The notes beneath the pieces were generated by a model. The model was not told the DNA's origin. It did not search any database and saw nothing but the letters and a program-made list of their open reading frames with translations. A DNA stretch of 64,000 bases from assembly GCA_018820855.1 (NCBI GenBank), contig JAHJNL010000010.1:62001-126000 (forward strand), written 5' to 3'. Positions 9,777-19,381 of the stretch are shown piece by piece. The first letter of the stretch is position 1, and every line of letters starts with the position of its first letter. Origin of the DNA: Pseudomonadota bacterium. GTDB taxonomy: Bacteria; Desulfobacterota; Desulfobulbia; Desulfobulbales; Desulfocapsaceae. A program made the translations under genes and the position numbers.

Positions 9777-12298
9777 GATGTCCTTGGTGAAGGTATTGCT
9801 GTCACTGATTGGAGTTCAGCGGAATTCGTTTTGAATGGAAGATGAATGGTTACTTCCGCACCGCTGTTGTCTCCGTTCCTGATACGGATTGAACCATTAT
9901 GTGCATGGATAAGTTGTTGGCAGACCGGGAGTCCCAGTCCCAGTCCTCGCGTTTTGGTGGAGAAAAAATTCTTGAAGACATCTTTCAGATCTTCCGCTGC
10001 GATGCCCGGGCCGTTGTCGGTTATCCGGATGACAGCCAGGTCTTCGTATTCTTTTGCTGAAAGAGTAATTTTGCCGCTGTTCCCCATGGCTTCTTCACTG
10101 TTGCGGATGAGATTGAGCAGGATCTGGCCTAGTTGGCTTATGTCGGTATGGATTGCAGGAAAATGGGTTGGAATGTCGCATTCTATCAGAATATCAGGGT
10201 GATGGGCTGCGGAGAGTTGCCATTTGTCAATGAGAGCAGGGATGGCTGTCTGCACGGTGACGGGCAGAAATATCGGGGAACGGTGTCTTGCATGTCCCAA
10301 GAGACTGGTGATGGTCAGATTGAGGCTGTCCACTTCTTCTACAATAAATGTAAGTATCTCCTCCATGATTTCAGGGCTCTGCCTTCCCGTGCTCAGGTGC
10401 TGGGCGGAACTGCGGATAACCGCAAGCGGATTTTTGAGCTCGTGTGCCAGTACCATGGACATTTCACCAATTGCTGCCATCTTTTTCTGTTGGACCAATT
10501 GCTCAAACAGTTCTTCAAGCTGACGTTTACTTTTGGACAGTGATTCATAGCGAAGGCTGTTTTCCAATGCAATGCCGGTGTGATTGGCAAGGGTGGAAAA
10601 AAAATGGATATCTTCACTGGTAAAAAGTCGGCCATTGATTTTGGGGCCGATGAAAAGCAGACCGATGAGAGCGCTGTTTCCCTGTAAGCCGAAGACCATG
10701 CTGTATCCTGCCTGCCTGATTTCTTCCAGTTCGTAAGAGAGTTGTGGCTCAGTGGTAAGAGTGTGGCAGTGGAAAAAGTCTTCTTTTTCTTTGAATTTGC
10801 TAGCCAGTCTGCTGCTGCTCCACTTTTTGGGGTTAAGAATGGGGTTTTTGGCGGGAAGGGGATCTGTCTTTTCATCTATGATCAGTATGGCTGCCCGGCG
10901 AAGAGCAAAATGCTGTGGCATGTCACGGACTACTGCCTGGACAAGATCCGGAATATCCAGGGCAGCACTGATCTGCCGGCTGAGTTTGTTGAGCAGGAGC
11001 GGGGGGAATGGTTTGTTGCCGAAAATAAAACGATCGATGGCTTTTTGCAGCCGGTTTGCCAGGGGATTGAAAATGGCTATGACAATGACCAGAAAGACAA
11101 GGAAGAGTTCTTCGGAAAGAACTTGCTTTCCCCAGAGCCATCGTTTGAGGACGATGAGAAAAAGTGAATACAGGACAGTTATTGAGATTATCAGGATCAT
11201 ATAAGCCAGGACCTTGCTGATCATCCGGTCTACCTGGAACAGGCGGTAGCGAAGAAGGGCAAAAAGGTAAGCCAGGGGTAGAAATAAGAATGTCAGAATA
11301 ACCGTCCGGAAATGAATAAGTGGGTGGTCAATGAGAAGATTGGGAAGCAGGTAAAAAAATAAATAGGGGCTGAATGTCAGCCAGTAGGCGGCAAGGGGGA
11401 GCTTGATCTGGTTTTTTGCCGGTTGCGGAGGAAGTTTGATGAAATCAATGAGGTGCTTTGCGAAGGTGCCTAAGATAATCAGAGGGAGGAAAATATTGCG
11501 CAGACGTTGCAGCCAGCTCCAGAATTCAGGATTCGGCCCGGCTGTAAGCAGTGCAGCTGAAACAGTTGCCACTGGCGGCAGAAGGTAGAAAAATGCAGCA
11601 GGCCAGCTTCGTTTTTTCAAGAGGTCTCGTTCTGAGGGGAAGCGCCAGGCAAAGTGAATCCAGGCCCCGAAGGCAAACCAGTTACTGAGAGCCAGACAGA
11701 AAAAGCTCATGGAAATAAGCATTGGATTCATGATCCCGGTATGGGAGACCAGTGTGGAGGCGATGGCGCTTGAAAAGCCACAGAGCATCAGAAAAAAAAG
11801 TCGAGTTGTATGGCCTGGGGGAGCATGGATAAGAGCAATTGATGCCAATGCCAGAAAGAGAGCAATGAGGAGAAAGTGAGGCCAGACAAGCAGGAGAAAT
11901 GAGGAAAGAGTAAAGGGGATTGTTTTGAGTGGGAGCGTGATCTGCTGCCCTTTGCGCAAGAGAGTGATCGTGTTTTTCGTGTCTGGAGGAGTCCTCGTTT
12001 GAAGGACAAGCTGTCCCAGTACCTTAGGGTAGGGAATAGTATTTACTGCAATGATCAGATCATCGGTATGGACAGGATTGAGTTGGCTGTTGGTGACCTG
12101 GGATATCCGGAGGCCGTGTTGCGTTTTATCAACCTTGAAGCCCGGATTCCCATAGAGGAAGGCGGACAGGGCAAAAAACAGGGTGAAAAAGAGGGGAAGT
12201 GCCGTACCACTGAGTAATCTGTTTTTTGACATGGAGTAAGGGAGTGGCCCTGACCTGTTCCAAGGATCATTTTTTGGTTGGCACAGTGGCTGCAACAC
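9773..12298 (-). CDS. Multi-TM sensor histidine kinase with PDZ-like N-terminal region and GAF domain
   Basis: Overlaps the response regulator by 4 nt; AIGEMSMVLAHELKNPLAVIRSSAQHL H-box; ITDNGPGIAAEDLKDVFKNFFSTKTRGLGLGLPV. Start may be downstream at MSKNRLLSG. Confidence 0.9.
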   Translation of the reverse strand: MLQPLCQPKNDPWNRSGPLPYSMSKNRLLSGTALPLFFTLFFALSAFLYGNPGFKVDKTQHGLRISQVTNSQLNPVHTDDLIIAVNTIPYPKVLGQLVLQTRTPPDTKNTITLLRKGQQITLPLKTIPFTLSSFLLLVWPHFLLIALFLALASIALIHAPPGHTTRLFFLMLCGFSSAIASTLVSHTGIMNPMLISMSFFCLALSNWFAFGAWIHFAWRFPSERDLLKKRSWPAAFFYLLPPVATVSAALLTAGPNPEFWSWLQRLRNIFLPLIILGTFAKHLIDFIKLPPQPAKNQIKLPLAAYWLTFSPYLFFYLLPNLLIDHPLIHFRTVILTFLFLPLAYLFALLRYRLFQVDRMISKVLAYMILIISITVLYSLFLIVLKRWLWGKQVLSEELFLVFLVIVIAIFNPLANRLQKAIDRFIFGNKPFPPLLLNKLSRQISAALDIPDLVQAVVRDMPQHFALRRAAILIIDEKTDPLPAKNPILNPKKWSSSRLASKFKEKEDFFHCHTLTTEPQLSYELEEIRQAGYSMVFGLQGNSALIGLLFIGPKINGRLFTSEDIHFFSTLANHTGIALENSLRYESLSKSKRQLEELFEQLVQQKKMAAIGEMSMVLAHELKNPLAVIRSSAQHLSTGRQSPEIMEEILTFIVEEVDSLNLTITSLLGHARHRSPIFLPVTVQTAIPALIDKWQLSAAHHPDILIECDIPTHFPAIHTDISQLGQILLNLIRNSEEAMGNSGKITLSAKEYEDLAVIRITDNGPGIAAEDLKDVFKNFFSTKTRGLGLGLPVCQQLIHAHNGSIRIRNGDNSGAEVTIHLPFKTNSAELQSVTAIPSPRTS

Positions 12299-12915
12299 AA
12301 CAGGATGTTTGTCATACCTATCGGTTTTGACGTGAAAATAGCTTATACAGTATGGCCGGCCAGGTCAAGGAGAGTCTTAAGGCAACCCACATCGGGAGGG
12401 GAAGTTTGTGTCCCATTTCTTGATCAGTGGCGTTTGAGGTCTTTGGTCTGATTGTCGTCTTCTATAAGGTGGTGCTGAAAGGTCTTCTGTCCAGGGACTG
12501 GTTGCGGAAAACACTCTGAGTCCGTTTTCTCGTTGTTCATGCGTCTTCAGTCTTTCGATCCATCTTTGTGACGTCTTGTTGTGGGTCAGATAGCGGTGTT
12601 ATTTGTTGTAACTATATGTCATCTACGGTCGCGTGCAGTTATTCCTTGATTTAAAAAATCCATTTTTATACCGTGTAAGTAGTTATTTTTGATTGTGGGC
12701 CATAAAAAAAGGGGCAGAGTGACCCTTTCTCGCTTTCCGTGTGGTTCATTATGACCCAATACATTTAAAGGCAGTGCTGCCGAGGTGTTACAGGATAATT
12801 GTCACTCTGTTTTGCTGACGGCAGAAATAATGTTCGTTGCAGGTGAGTCATCTTGTCCCCGCTTGGTTTTTCAAAAATCCTGTCTAACAAACAGGAATTG
12901 CGCGCTATTAGACAT

Positions 12916-12930
12916 TGGCACGTTACTTGC
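12916..12930 (+). promoter_or_regulatory. Sigma-54 (-24/-12) promoter
   Basis: TTGGCAC-GTTAC-TTGCTTT: TGGCAC at 12916-12921, N5, TTGC at 12927-12930; exact GG-N10-GC spacing. Confidence 0.8.
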
Positions 12931-12956
12931 TTTAATGCAGGAACAGTTGCTCCTGA

Positions 12957-13223
12957 ATGCAAATTGAGACAACAACTAGCGACCATGAATTAAAGGAAGA
13001 CCCGAATAAGCACAGATGTGGTTCATATCTTAGTGAGGCGGGCAAGGTGATGGACATCGTGCGGGGAGATCTTCATCGCTTTTTTCATGTCCGTGCTGGG
13101 CTAAAAGCCGCTGAAGCCCATTGCATATATGTCTGTTTTGAAATGAATGCACCAGAACTGTCCACAGATAGAAATTTTGATAAAATCCGTAAAAATACGA
13201 TTTTATCAGCTTTGATTGAGTGA
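12957..13223 (+). CDS. Small hypothetical ORF (88 aa) in the leader between the sigma-54 promoter and mop
   Basis: Open frame only; weak SD; no family recognised. Confidence 0.3.
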   Translation: MQIETTTSDHELKEDPNKHRCGSYLSEAGKVMDIVRGDLHRFFHVRAGLKAAEAHCIYVCFEMNAPELSTDRNFDKIRKNTILSALIE

Positions 13224-13315
13224 AAAATGCCGGACATTGCGCAGCCTGTCTTTTTCATTCTTTGCTGCCTGGTAAGTGATATTTTTTAATAATAACAATT
13301 GAATGGGAGAGTGAA

Positions 13316-16033
13316 GTGATCAAAAAGAAACTATACGTCAATGGTGTTGAAAGAAATCTTGTTGTTGAGGCTGATGACAGTTTGGCAGAGGTACTGAGAA
13401 AAAACCTGAGACTGACCGGTACCAAGATTGGATGCGGCAAAGCCCAGTGTGGTGCCTGTAATGTTATTATGGATGGTAAGCTGACCCGTTCCTGCGTGAC
13501 GAAAATGTCACGAGTTGTTGATGGTGCCGCAGTAACGACCATTGAAGGAATAGGTACTCCGGACGACCTCCATGCGATACAAATGGCCTGGATGGTTCAT
13601 GGCGGCGCACAATGCGGATTCTGTACTCCTGGATTTGTTGTTTCCGCTAAAGCACTCCTCGATTCTAATCCGGATCCTTCACGTGAAGATGTTCGTGACT
13701 GGTTTCAGAAAAATCGCAATGCCTGCCGCTGTACAGGATATAAGCAACTGGTCGATGCGGTTCAGGATGCTGCCAAGGTGATGAAGGGTGAAATCAGCCT
13801 GAAGGATCTGGCCTATAAGATACCTGCTGATGGCAAGGTGTTCGGAACCAGTCAACCACGTCCGAGTGCTGCCGCCAAGGTTACAGGAACCTGGGATTTC
13901 GGTGCAGACCGTGGCCTGCAGCTTCCGGAAAATACCTTGCAGATGGCTCTGGTGCAGGCAGAGGTTTCTCACGCCAGGATCCTTTCCGTTGATACCAGTG
14001 AAGCTGAAAAAATGGCCGGTGTCTTTAAGGTGATAACAGCTAAAGACATCAAAGGGAAAAATCGTATTACCGGTCTGATAACATTTCCGACAAACAAGGG
14101 TGACGGTTGGGATCGTCCCATTCTGTGTGATGAAAAAGTGTTTCAGTATGGTGATGCCATTGCCATAGTCTGCGCAGATACCGAGAAAAATGCCAAAGCT
14201 GCTGCTAAAATGGTCAAAGTGGAACTGGAGGAACTCCCGGCTTACATGAGTGCTCCGGCTGCAATGGAAGACGATGCCCTGGAAATCCATCCCGGTACTC
14301 CAAATATTTATTACATCCAGAAAATAGCCAAGGGTGAAGAGACTGCTCCTATTTTTGATAAATCAGATGTGGTTATTGAGGGAGATTATTATGTCGGTCG
14401 CCAGCCCCATATGCCAATAGAACCTGATGTAGGTTTCGCCTATCACAATGAAGATGGGAAACTGGTTATCCATTCAAAATCCATTGGTGTCCATCTCCAT
14501 CTCTATATGATCGCTCCGGGTCTCGGCCTTGAGCCGGAAGACCTTATATTGGTCCAGAACAATGCTGGCGGCACTTTCGGCTACAAATTCAGCCCTACCA
14601 TGGAAGCACTGGTCGGTGCCGCGGCCATTGCCACCGGTCGCCCTGTATTCCTCTGCTATGATTATTTCCAGCAGCAGACCTATACCGGCAAACGTTCTCC
14701 ATTCTTTATGAATGTGAAAATGGCTACGGATAAAGACGGTATGATCAAGGCCATGGAAACCGACTGGTCTGTTGACCATGGACCGTATTCCGAATTTGGC
14801 GATCTTCTGACCTTGCGTGGTGCTCAGTTTATCGGCGCAGGCTATGATATCAAAAATATCCGTGGTGAAGGCCGTACTGTCTGTACCAATCATGCCTGGG
14901 GGTCTGCATTCCGTGGTTATGGTTCTCCCCAGTCTGAGTTCGCTTCAGAAGTACTCATGGATGAACTGGCGGAAAAACTTGGGATGGATGCGTTGGAGCT
15001 GCGTTACAAAAACTGTTATCGCAAGGGTTCCACAACTCCAACGGGTCAGGATCCCGAGGTCTATTCTCTGCCGGAAATGCTTGATATCCTGCGACCCAAG
15101 TATGAAGAGGCAAAAAAGACATCAGCTGCCAACTCGACTGACGAGATAAAACGCGGGGTGGGTATTGCCCTGGGCGTCTACGGCTGTGGTCTCGATGGGC
15201 CTGATACGGCTGAAAGCGTAGCTGAACTGAATGCTGACGGTACTGTTACCATTTTCAATACATGGGAAGATCATGGGCAGGGAGCGGACATGGGAACGCT
15301 TGGTACGGCCCATGAGGCCTTAAGGCCACTGGGAATTTCTTCAGATCAGATCAAACTGGTCATGAATGACACCGAAACGTGCCCCAACTCCGGTCCTGCA
15401 GGCGGAAGTCGCAGCCAGGTTGTGGTTGGACAGTCGGTCCGTGTTGCCTGTGAAGAGCTGGTCAAATCCATGCAAAAGGATAGCGCTTCATTCCGCACGT
15501 ATGATGAAATGGTGGCTGACAACATCCCCACCAAAGTAAACGGCAAATGGTCTGCCCCTGCCGGCAACTGTGATGAAAACGGACAGGGCAATCCCTTCTG
15601 TTGTTACATGTATGGTCTGTTCATGGCCGAGGTTGCCGTTGAGGTGGCCACCGGCAAGACAAGTGTTGAAAAAATGACCTGTGTGGCCGATGTCGGTAAA
15701 ATCAACAACAAACTCGTAGTTGACGGGCAGCTTTACGGCGGTATGGCCCAGGCCATCGGTCTTGCCCTGACCGAGGATTTTGAAGATATTAAAAAGCACT
15801 CAACTCTGGTTGGTGCTGGATTCCCATATATCAAACAGATTCCTGACGATATGGAACTGCTCTATGTGGAAACTCCGAGACCTGATGGTCCTTTCGGCGC
15901 CTCAGGTGTCGGCGAATTACCGCTGACCTGTCCCCATGCCGCAGTGATCAACGGCATTTACAATGCATGTGGTGCTCGTATCAGACATCTGCCGGCATTA
16001 CCTGAAAAGGTTCTTGCTGCATTGCCGAAATAA
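13316..16033 (+). CDS. mop: Molybdopterin-dependent aldehyde oxidoreductase (xanthine oxidase family)
   Basis: 905 aa, GTG start; 2Fe-2S motifs CGKAQCGACNVIMDGKLTRSC and CGFCTPGF...CRCTGY; Mo domain GSAFRGYGSPQSEF; catalytic-Glu region GASGVGELPLTCPHAAVINGIYNACG. Size and composition like Desulfovibrio gigas MOP. Confidence 0.95.
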   Translation: MIKKKLYVNGVERNLVVEADDSLAEVLRKNLRLTGTKIGCGKAQCGACNVIMDGKLTRSCVTKMSRVVDGAAVTTIEGIGTPDDLHAIQMAWMVHGGAQCGFCTPGFVVSAKALLDSNPDPSREDVRDWFQKNRNACRCTGYKQLVDAVQDAAKVMKGEISLKDLAYKIPADGKVFGTSQPRPSAAAKVTGTWDFGADRGLQLPENTLQMALVQAEVSHARILSVDTSEAEKMAGVFKVITAKDIKGKNRITGLITFPTNKGDGWDRPILCDEKVFQYGDAIAIVCADTEKNAKAAAKMVKVELEELPAYMSAPAAMEDDALEIHPGTPNIYYIQKIAKGEETAPIFDKSDVVIEGDYYVGRQPHMPIEPDVGFAYHNEDGKLVIHSKSIGVHLHLYMIAPGLGLEPEDLILVQNNAGGTFGYKFSPTMEALVGAAAIATGRPVFLCYDYFQQQTYTGKRSPFFMNVKMATDKDGMIKAMETDWSVDHGPYSEFGDLLTLRGAQFIGAGYDIKNIRGEGRTVCTNHAWGSAFRGYGSPQSEFASEVLMDELAEKLGMDALELRYKNCYRKGSTTPTGQDPEVYSLPEMLDILRPKYEEAKKTSAANSTDEIKRGVGIALGVYGCGLDGPDTAESVAELNADGTVTIFNTWEDHGQGADMGTLGTAHEALRPLGISSDQIKLVMNDTETCPNSGPAGGSRSQVVVGQSVRVACEELVKSMQKDSASFRTYDEMVADNIPTKVNGKWSAPAGNCDENGQGNPFCCYMYGLFMAEVAVEVATGKTSVEKMTCVADVGKINNKLVVDGQLYGGMAQAIGLALTEDFEDIKKHSTLVGAGFPYIKQIPDDMELLYVETPRPDGPFGASGVGELPLTCPHAAVINGIYNACGARIRHLPALPEKVLAALPK

Positions 16034-16119
16034 CAGCACTGATTGGAGTCATGTACAGGGGCAGCTGTGTCCGCAGCTGCCCCTGATTCCATAAGACCTC
16101 AGCACACAGGTACTTCAGG

Positions 16120-18423
16120 ATGGATCAACAGCAGCTCAGGAACTTTGAAGCACGATGTATACAGGAGGAGCAACCCTTTTGTACAGCGGCATGCCCGATC
16201 CATATCGATGTCCGACCATTCATGGCCTGTATTGCCAAAGGTGATATGCGTGGTGCACGGCGCGTTCTTGATCGTACCATGCCCTTTGCCGATATTGTCG
16301 GCCGCATCTGTGATCAGTCCTGCCGTACGGCCTGTAAACGCAGGGAGATTGATTCCCCTCTAGCCATCGGCAGTCTGGAAAGATACTGTGTGTCAACGGT
16401 GCCTGCTGTTATCAAACCCCCAAAACTTCCCGGTAAAGGCGGCAGTGTTGCAGTCATAGGCAGCGGCTTGAGCGCCATGACCGCAGCCCTTGATCTCGCC
16501 CGCAAGGGACGTAATTCTCTTATTCTGACATGTGATGAAGCAATTGGCGGTACTCTTCGAACCTATGCGGAGGAGTTGTTGCCGGCCCAGGCACTTGCCA
16601 CTGCTGTAGAAACCCTTGATTTCTACGGTGTCTCCATTCAGTTCGGCTGTTCTCTCACCAACGAATTTTTTCAAACAATCCGACAAGATCACGATGCTGT
16701 TTTTCTGGATAGAGATTGTGCCGATCTTCATGGTTTGGCCGTTGATTGCGCCCATCCGGATCCGTTTACGCTAGGCATCGGCAGAGAAGGATGTTTTGCC
16801 GGCGGCGGGTGCCTGGAAAACAGCTATTCCGTCATCAAACAGGTTGAGGACGGACGTCGCGCTGCCCTGACCATTGAGCGATATCTGCAGCAGGTGTCCC
16901 TTACCGCCCAGCGTGAAAGGGAAGGAGCCTGCCCCACCAGGATGTATACGGTGACCACAGGTATCCAGTCACAACAAGAGGTTCTTCCTGCTGATCAGCA
17001 AGCAGGGTTTACTGCTGCAGAAGCGGTGCAGGAAGCCGCCCGGTGCATCCAGTGTCAATGCATGGAATGCGTTAAAGAATGCACTTTTCTTCAGGAGTTT
17101 CACGATTATCCAAAACAACTTGTCCGTAAGATCTATAATAACGAAGCCATTGTCCAGGGAACCCGGTCGGCGAACAGGATGATCAACTCGTGCAGCCTGT
17201 GCGGTCAGTGTCAGGTTGTTTGCCCCAACGACATCCCCGTGGCTGATGTCTGCCTTGCCAGTAGAAGGAGCATGGTGGAAAAATCCACCATGCCGCCTTC
17301 AGCACATGATTTTCCCCTGCAGGACATGGAGTTTAGTCAGAGTGATTTTTTTGCCATGACAAGGCACCAGCCAGGGAGTGACAGCAGCCGTTTTCTTTTT
17401 TACCCCGGTTGTCAGCTTGCCGGATCCGCACCGCAGGCGGTTGAACAGACCTACCTGCATCTTACCCAACAGCTCAGTGGTGGGGTAGGTCTGATGTTCG
17501 GTTGTTGCGGCATTCCGGCCCACTGGGCAGGCAGGCAGGAGCTTTTTGCTAAGACCATGCAGGATTTCCTTTTTGAGATTGAGGAGATGGGTAATCCGAT
17601 TATTATTACTGCCTGCTCAAGCTGTTATAGCATTTTTAAGGAATTTGCTCCGAACCTTTCCCTCCGCTCTCTTTGGCAGATTCTTGAAGATATCGACCTG
17701 CCCGAACAGAGAGGACTGATCCCCCAACAGCCAATGGCCATTTATGACCCGTGTACGGCCAGACATGAACCAGAGATACGTGACAGTGTACGCCGCTTGA
17801 CGAAGAAACTGGGATTCAGCATTGAAGAGCATCCGCTTTCAGGAAAGTTGGCTGATTGTTGCGGATATGGCGGTCTGATGCAGTTTGCCAATCCGGAACT
17901 TGGCGGAAAAACTGCCAGAAAAAAAGGGCAGCGCAGTGTCCACGACGGTCTGGCATACTGCTCCATGTGCCGTGACAATCTCGCCTCTTCAGGAAAACGT
18001 ATTGCCCATTTACTGGACTATCTTTTTCCTGCTGCAGATCCGGAAGACCCTGCTCTGCGCAGGAATCCCGGCTTCTCAAGGCGTCATGAAAACCGGGCAA
18101 GGTTGAAACAGCGCCTGCTTACCACCCTTTGGCATGAGGAATCGGATATGACTCCGGAGTATAAAAAAATTGAGCTCTTCATTACACCACTAATTATGGA
18201 GTTGTTGAATTCACGACATATCCTGGAGGACGATATTCAAAAGGTTATCTTTCAGGCAGAACAAACGGGAAGGAGACTGGTTGATCCTGAAAGCGGACAC
18301 TTCCTTGCCAGTTACAAACCGGTGCGGGTGACATACTGGGTGGAGTATGAACCGGGTATGCAGGGATTTATCATTCATAACGCTTACAGCCATCGAATGA
18401 GTCTGCCGGGAGACGTCAAATGA
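16120..18423 (+). CDS. Pyridine nucleotide-disulfide oxidoreductase/dicluster-binding protein with HdrD-like CCG domains
   Basis: Fer4_20-like CTAACPIHIDVRPFMACIAKGD...CDQSCRTACKR; dinucleotide motif VAVIGSGLSAMTAALDLARKG; CIQCQCMECVKEC and CSLCGQCQVVCPNDIPV; two CCG motifs (FGCCGIPAHW, DCCGYGGLMQFANPEL). Confidence 0.85.
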   Translation: MDQQQLRNFEARCIQEEQPFCTAACPIHIDVRPFMACIAKGDMRGARRVLDRTMPFADIVGRICDQSCRTACKRREIDSPLAIGSLERYCVSTVPAVIKPPKLPGKGGSVAVIGSGLSAMTAALDLARKGRNSLILTCDEAIGGTLRTYAEELLPAQALATAVETLDFYGVSIQFGCSLTNEFFQTIRQDHDAVFLDRDCADLHGLAVDCAHPDPFTLGIGREGCFAGGGCLENSYSVIKQVEDGRRAALTIERYLQQVSLTAQREREGACPTRMYTVTTGIQSQQEVLPADQQAGFTAAEAVQEAARCIQCQCMECVKECTFLQEFHDYPKQLVRKIYNNEAIVQGTRSANRMINSCSLCGQCQVVCPNDIPVADVCLASRRSMVEKSTMPPSAHDFPLQDMEFSQSDFFAMTRHQPGSDSSRFLFYPGCQLAGSAPQAVEQTYLHLTQQLSGGVGLMFGCCGIPAHWAGRQELFAKTMQDFLFEIEEMGNPIIITACSSCYSIFKEFAPNLSLRSLWQILEDIDLPEQRGLIPQQPMAIYDPCTARHEPEIRDSVRRLTKKLGFSIEEHPLSGKLADCCGYGGLMQFANPELGGKTARKKGQRSVHDGLAYCSMCRDNLASSGKRIAHLLDYLFPAADPEDPALRRNPGFSRRHENRARLKQRLLTTLWHEESDMTPEYKKIELFITPLIMELLNSRHILEDDIQKVIFQAEQTGRRLVDPESGHFLASYKPVRVTYWVEYEPGMQGFIIHNAYSHRMSLPGDVK

Positions 18424-18629
18424 GCAATTTTTCCTTCATTGCAGAAACGGACTGGCGCTGTGCCTGCTGTAATAAAAACCTTCAGGCAAGCAAGGTGAAT
18501 GTGGAATATATGGGCTCTGTCTTCAATGTTGAACTGATGGTCTGTCCTGACTGCGGTTTTGTCCTTATTCCGGAAGACCTGGCCCTTGGTAAAATGCTCC
18601 AGGTTGAACAGCTTCTTGAAGATAAATAA
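18420..18629 (+). CDS. Small Cys-rich redox protein (DVU_1557-like)
   Basis: 69 aa: WRCACCNKNLQASKVNVEYMGSVFNVELMVCPDCGFVLIPEDLALGKMLQVEQLLEDK; two CxxC pairs; overlaps upstream gene by 4 nt. Confidence 0.7.
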   Translation: MSNFSFIAETDWRCACCNKNLQASKVNVEYMGSVFNVELMVCPDCGFVLIPEDLALGKMLQVEQLLEDK

Positions 18630-18638
18630 GAATCTCTC

Positions 18639-19376
18639 ATGTCTCTCTTATGCCACGGTCATACAGCATCCCTGCTCTGTGAACAGAAAGAACTGCAGCG
18701 GATGACAGGCGATACCCTTCGTCCCGGAGGACTGGAGCTGACAAACAGGGCCATGCAGTTCTGCAACCTGCCTGCCCACAGTACTGTTCTTGATGTGGGG
18801 TGCGGTTATGGTCAGACCATGGCTCTTCTCTCTGCACAATTCGGTCTTCATGTCATGGGGCTTGATCCGGCAGAATCCATGTTGCGGAAAACGGCAGAAC
18901 TGCTTCCAGCTTCTCTAATATTCCAGGCAGATGCAGCAGCTATTCCTGTGCGAAGCAATTTCTTCGATGCTCTCATTGCGGAGTGTGTGCTCTCTCTTCT
19001 GGCTGATATGCAGGCAAGTCTGGAGGAGATGCATCGTGTACTTGTTCAGGGCGGAAGACTGGTCCTGACCGATATCTACGCAAGAAAAGAAAACTTCCTG
19101 CCCGGAGTGCCGCAGAGTGGTATTCACAGCTGCTTTAACGGCGCGGTTTCCATTGACACCATCAGGGAATGTCTGCAGGCCGCCGGATTTACCATACTGC
19201 TTCTTGAGGATCATACCAGATTCCTGCGGCAACTCGCCGGTCAGATAATCTTCTCATTCGGCAGCCTGGAAGCGTTCTGGCAGCTCTTCATGGGGGTGGA
19301 TAAAGCGGCAACTACCTGCGGTTCCATTGCCAACGCAAAACCCGGCTATTATCTGCTTATTGCCGCAAAGGAGTAA
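18639..19376 (+). CDS. SAM-dependent methyltransferase (DVU_1556/TrsM-like)
   Basis: VLDVGCGYGQTMALLSAQFGLHVMGLDPAESML motif I; class I methyltransferase layout. Confidence 0.8.
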   Translation: MSLLCHGHTASLLCEQKELQRMTGDTLRPGGLELTNRAMQFCNLPAHSTVLDVGCGYGQTMALLSAQFGLHVMGLDPAESMLRKTAELLPASLIFQADAAAIPVRSNFFDALIAECVLSLLADMQASLEEMHRVLVQGGRLVLTDIYARKENFLPGVPQSGIHSCFNGAVSIDTIRECLQAAGFTILLLEDHTRFLRQLAGQIIFSFGSLEAFWQLFMGVDKAATTCGSIANAKPGYYLLIAAKE

Positions 19377-19381
19377 TTGCT

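Noticed and set aside
12941-13315. Moco or other known riboswitch in the mop leader
   Set aside because: Could not match a known consensus by eye; needs Infernal/Rfam.
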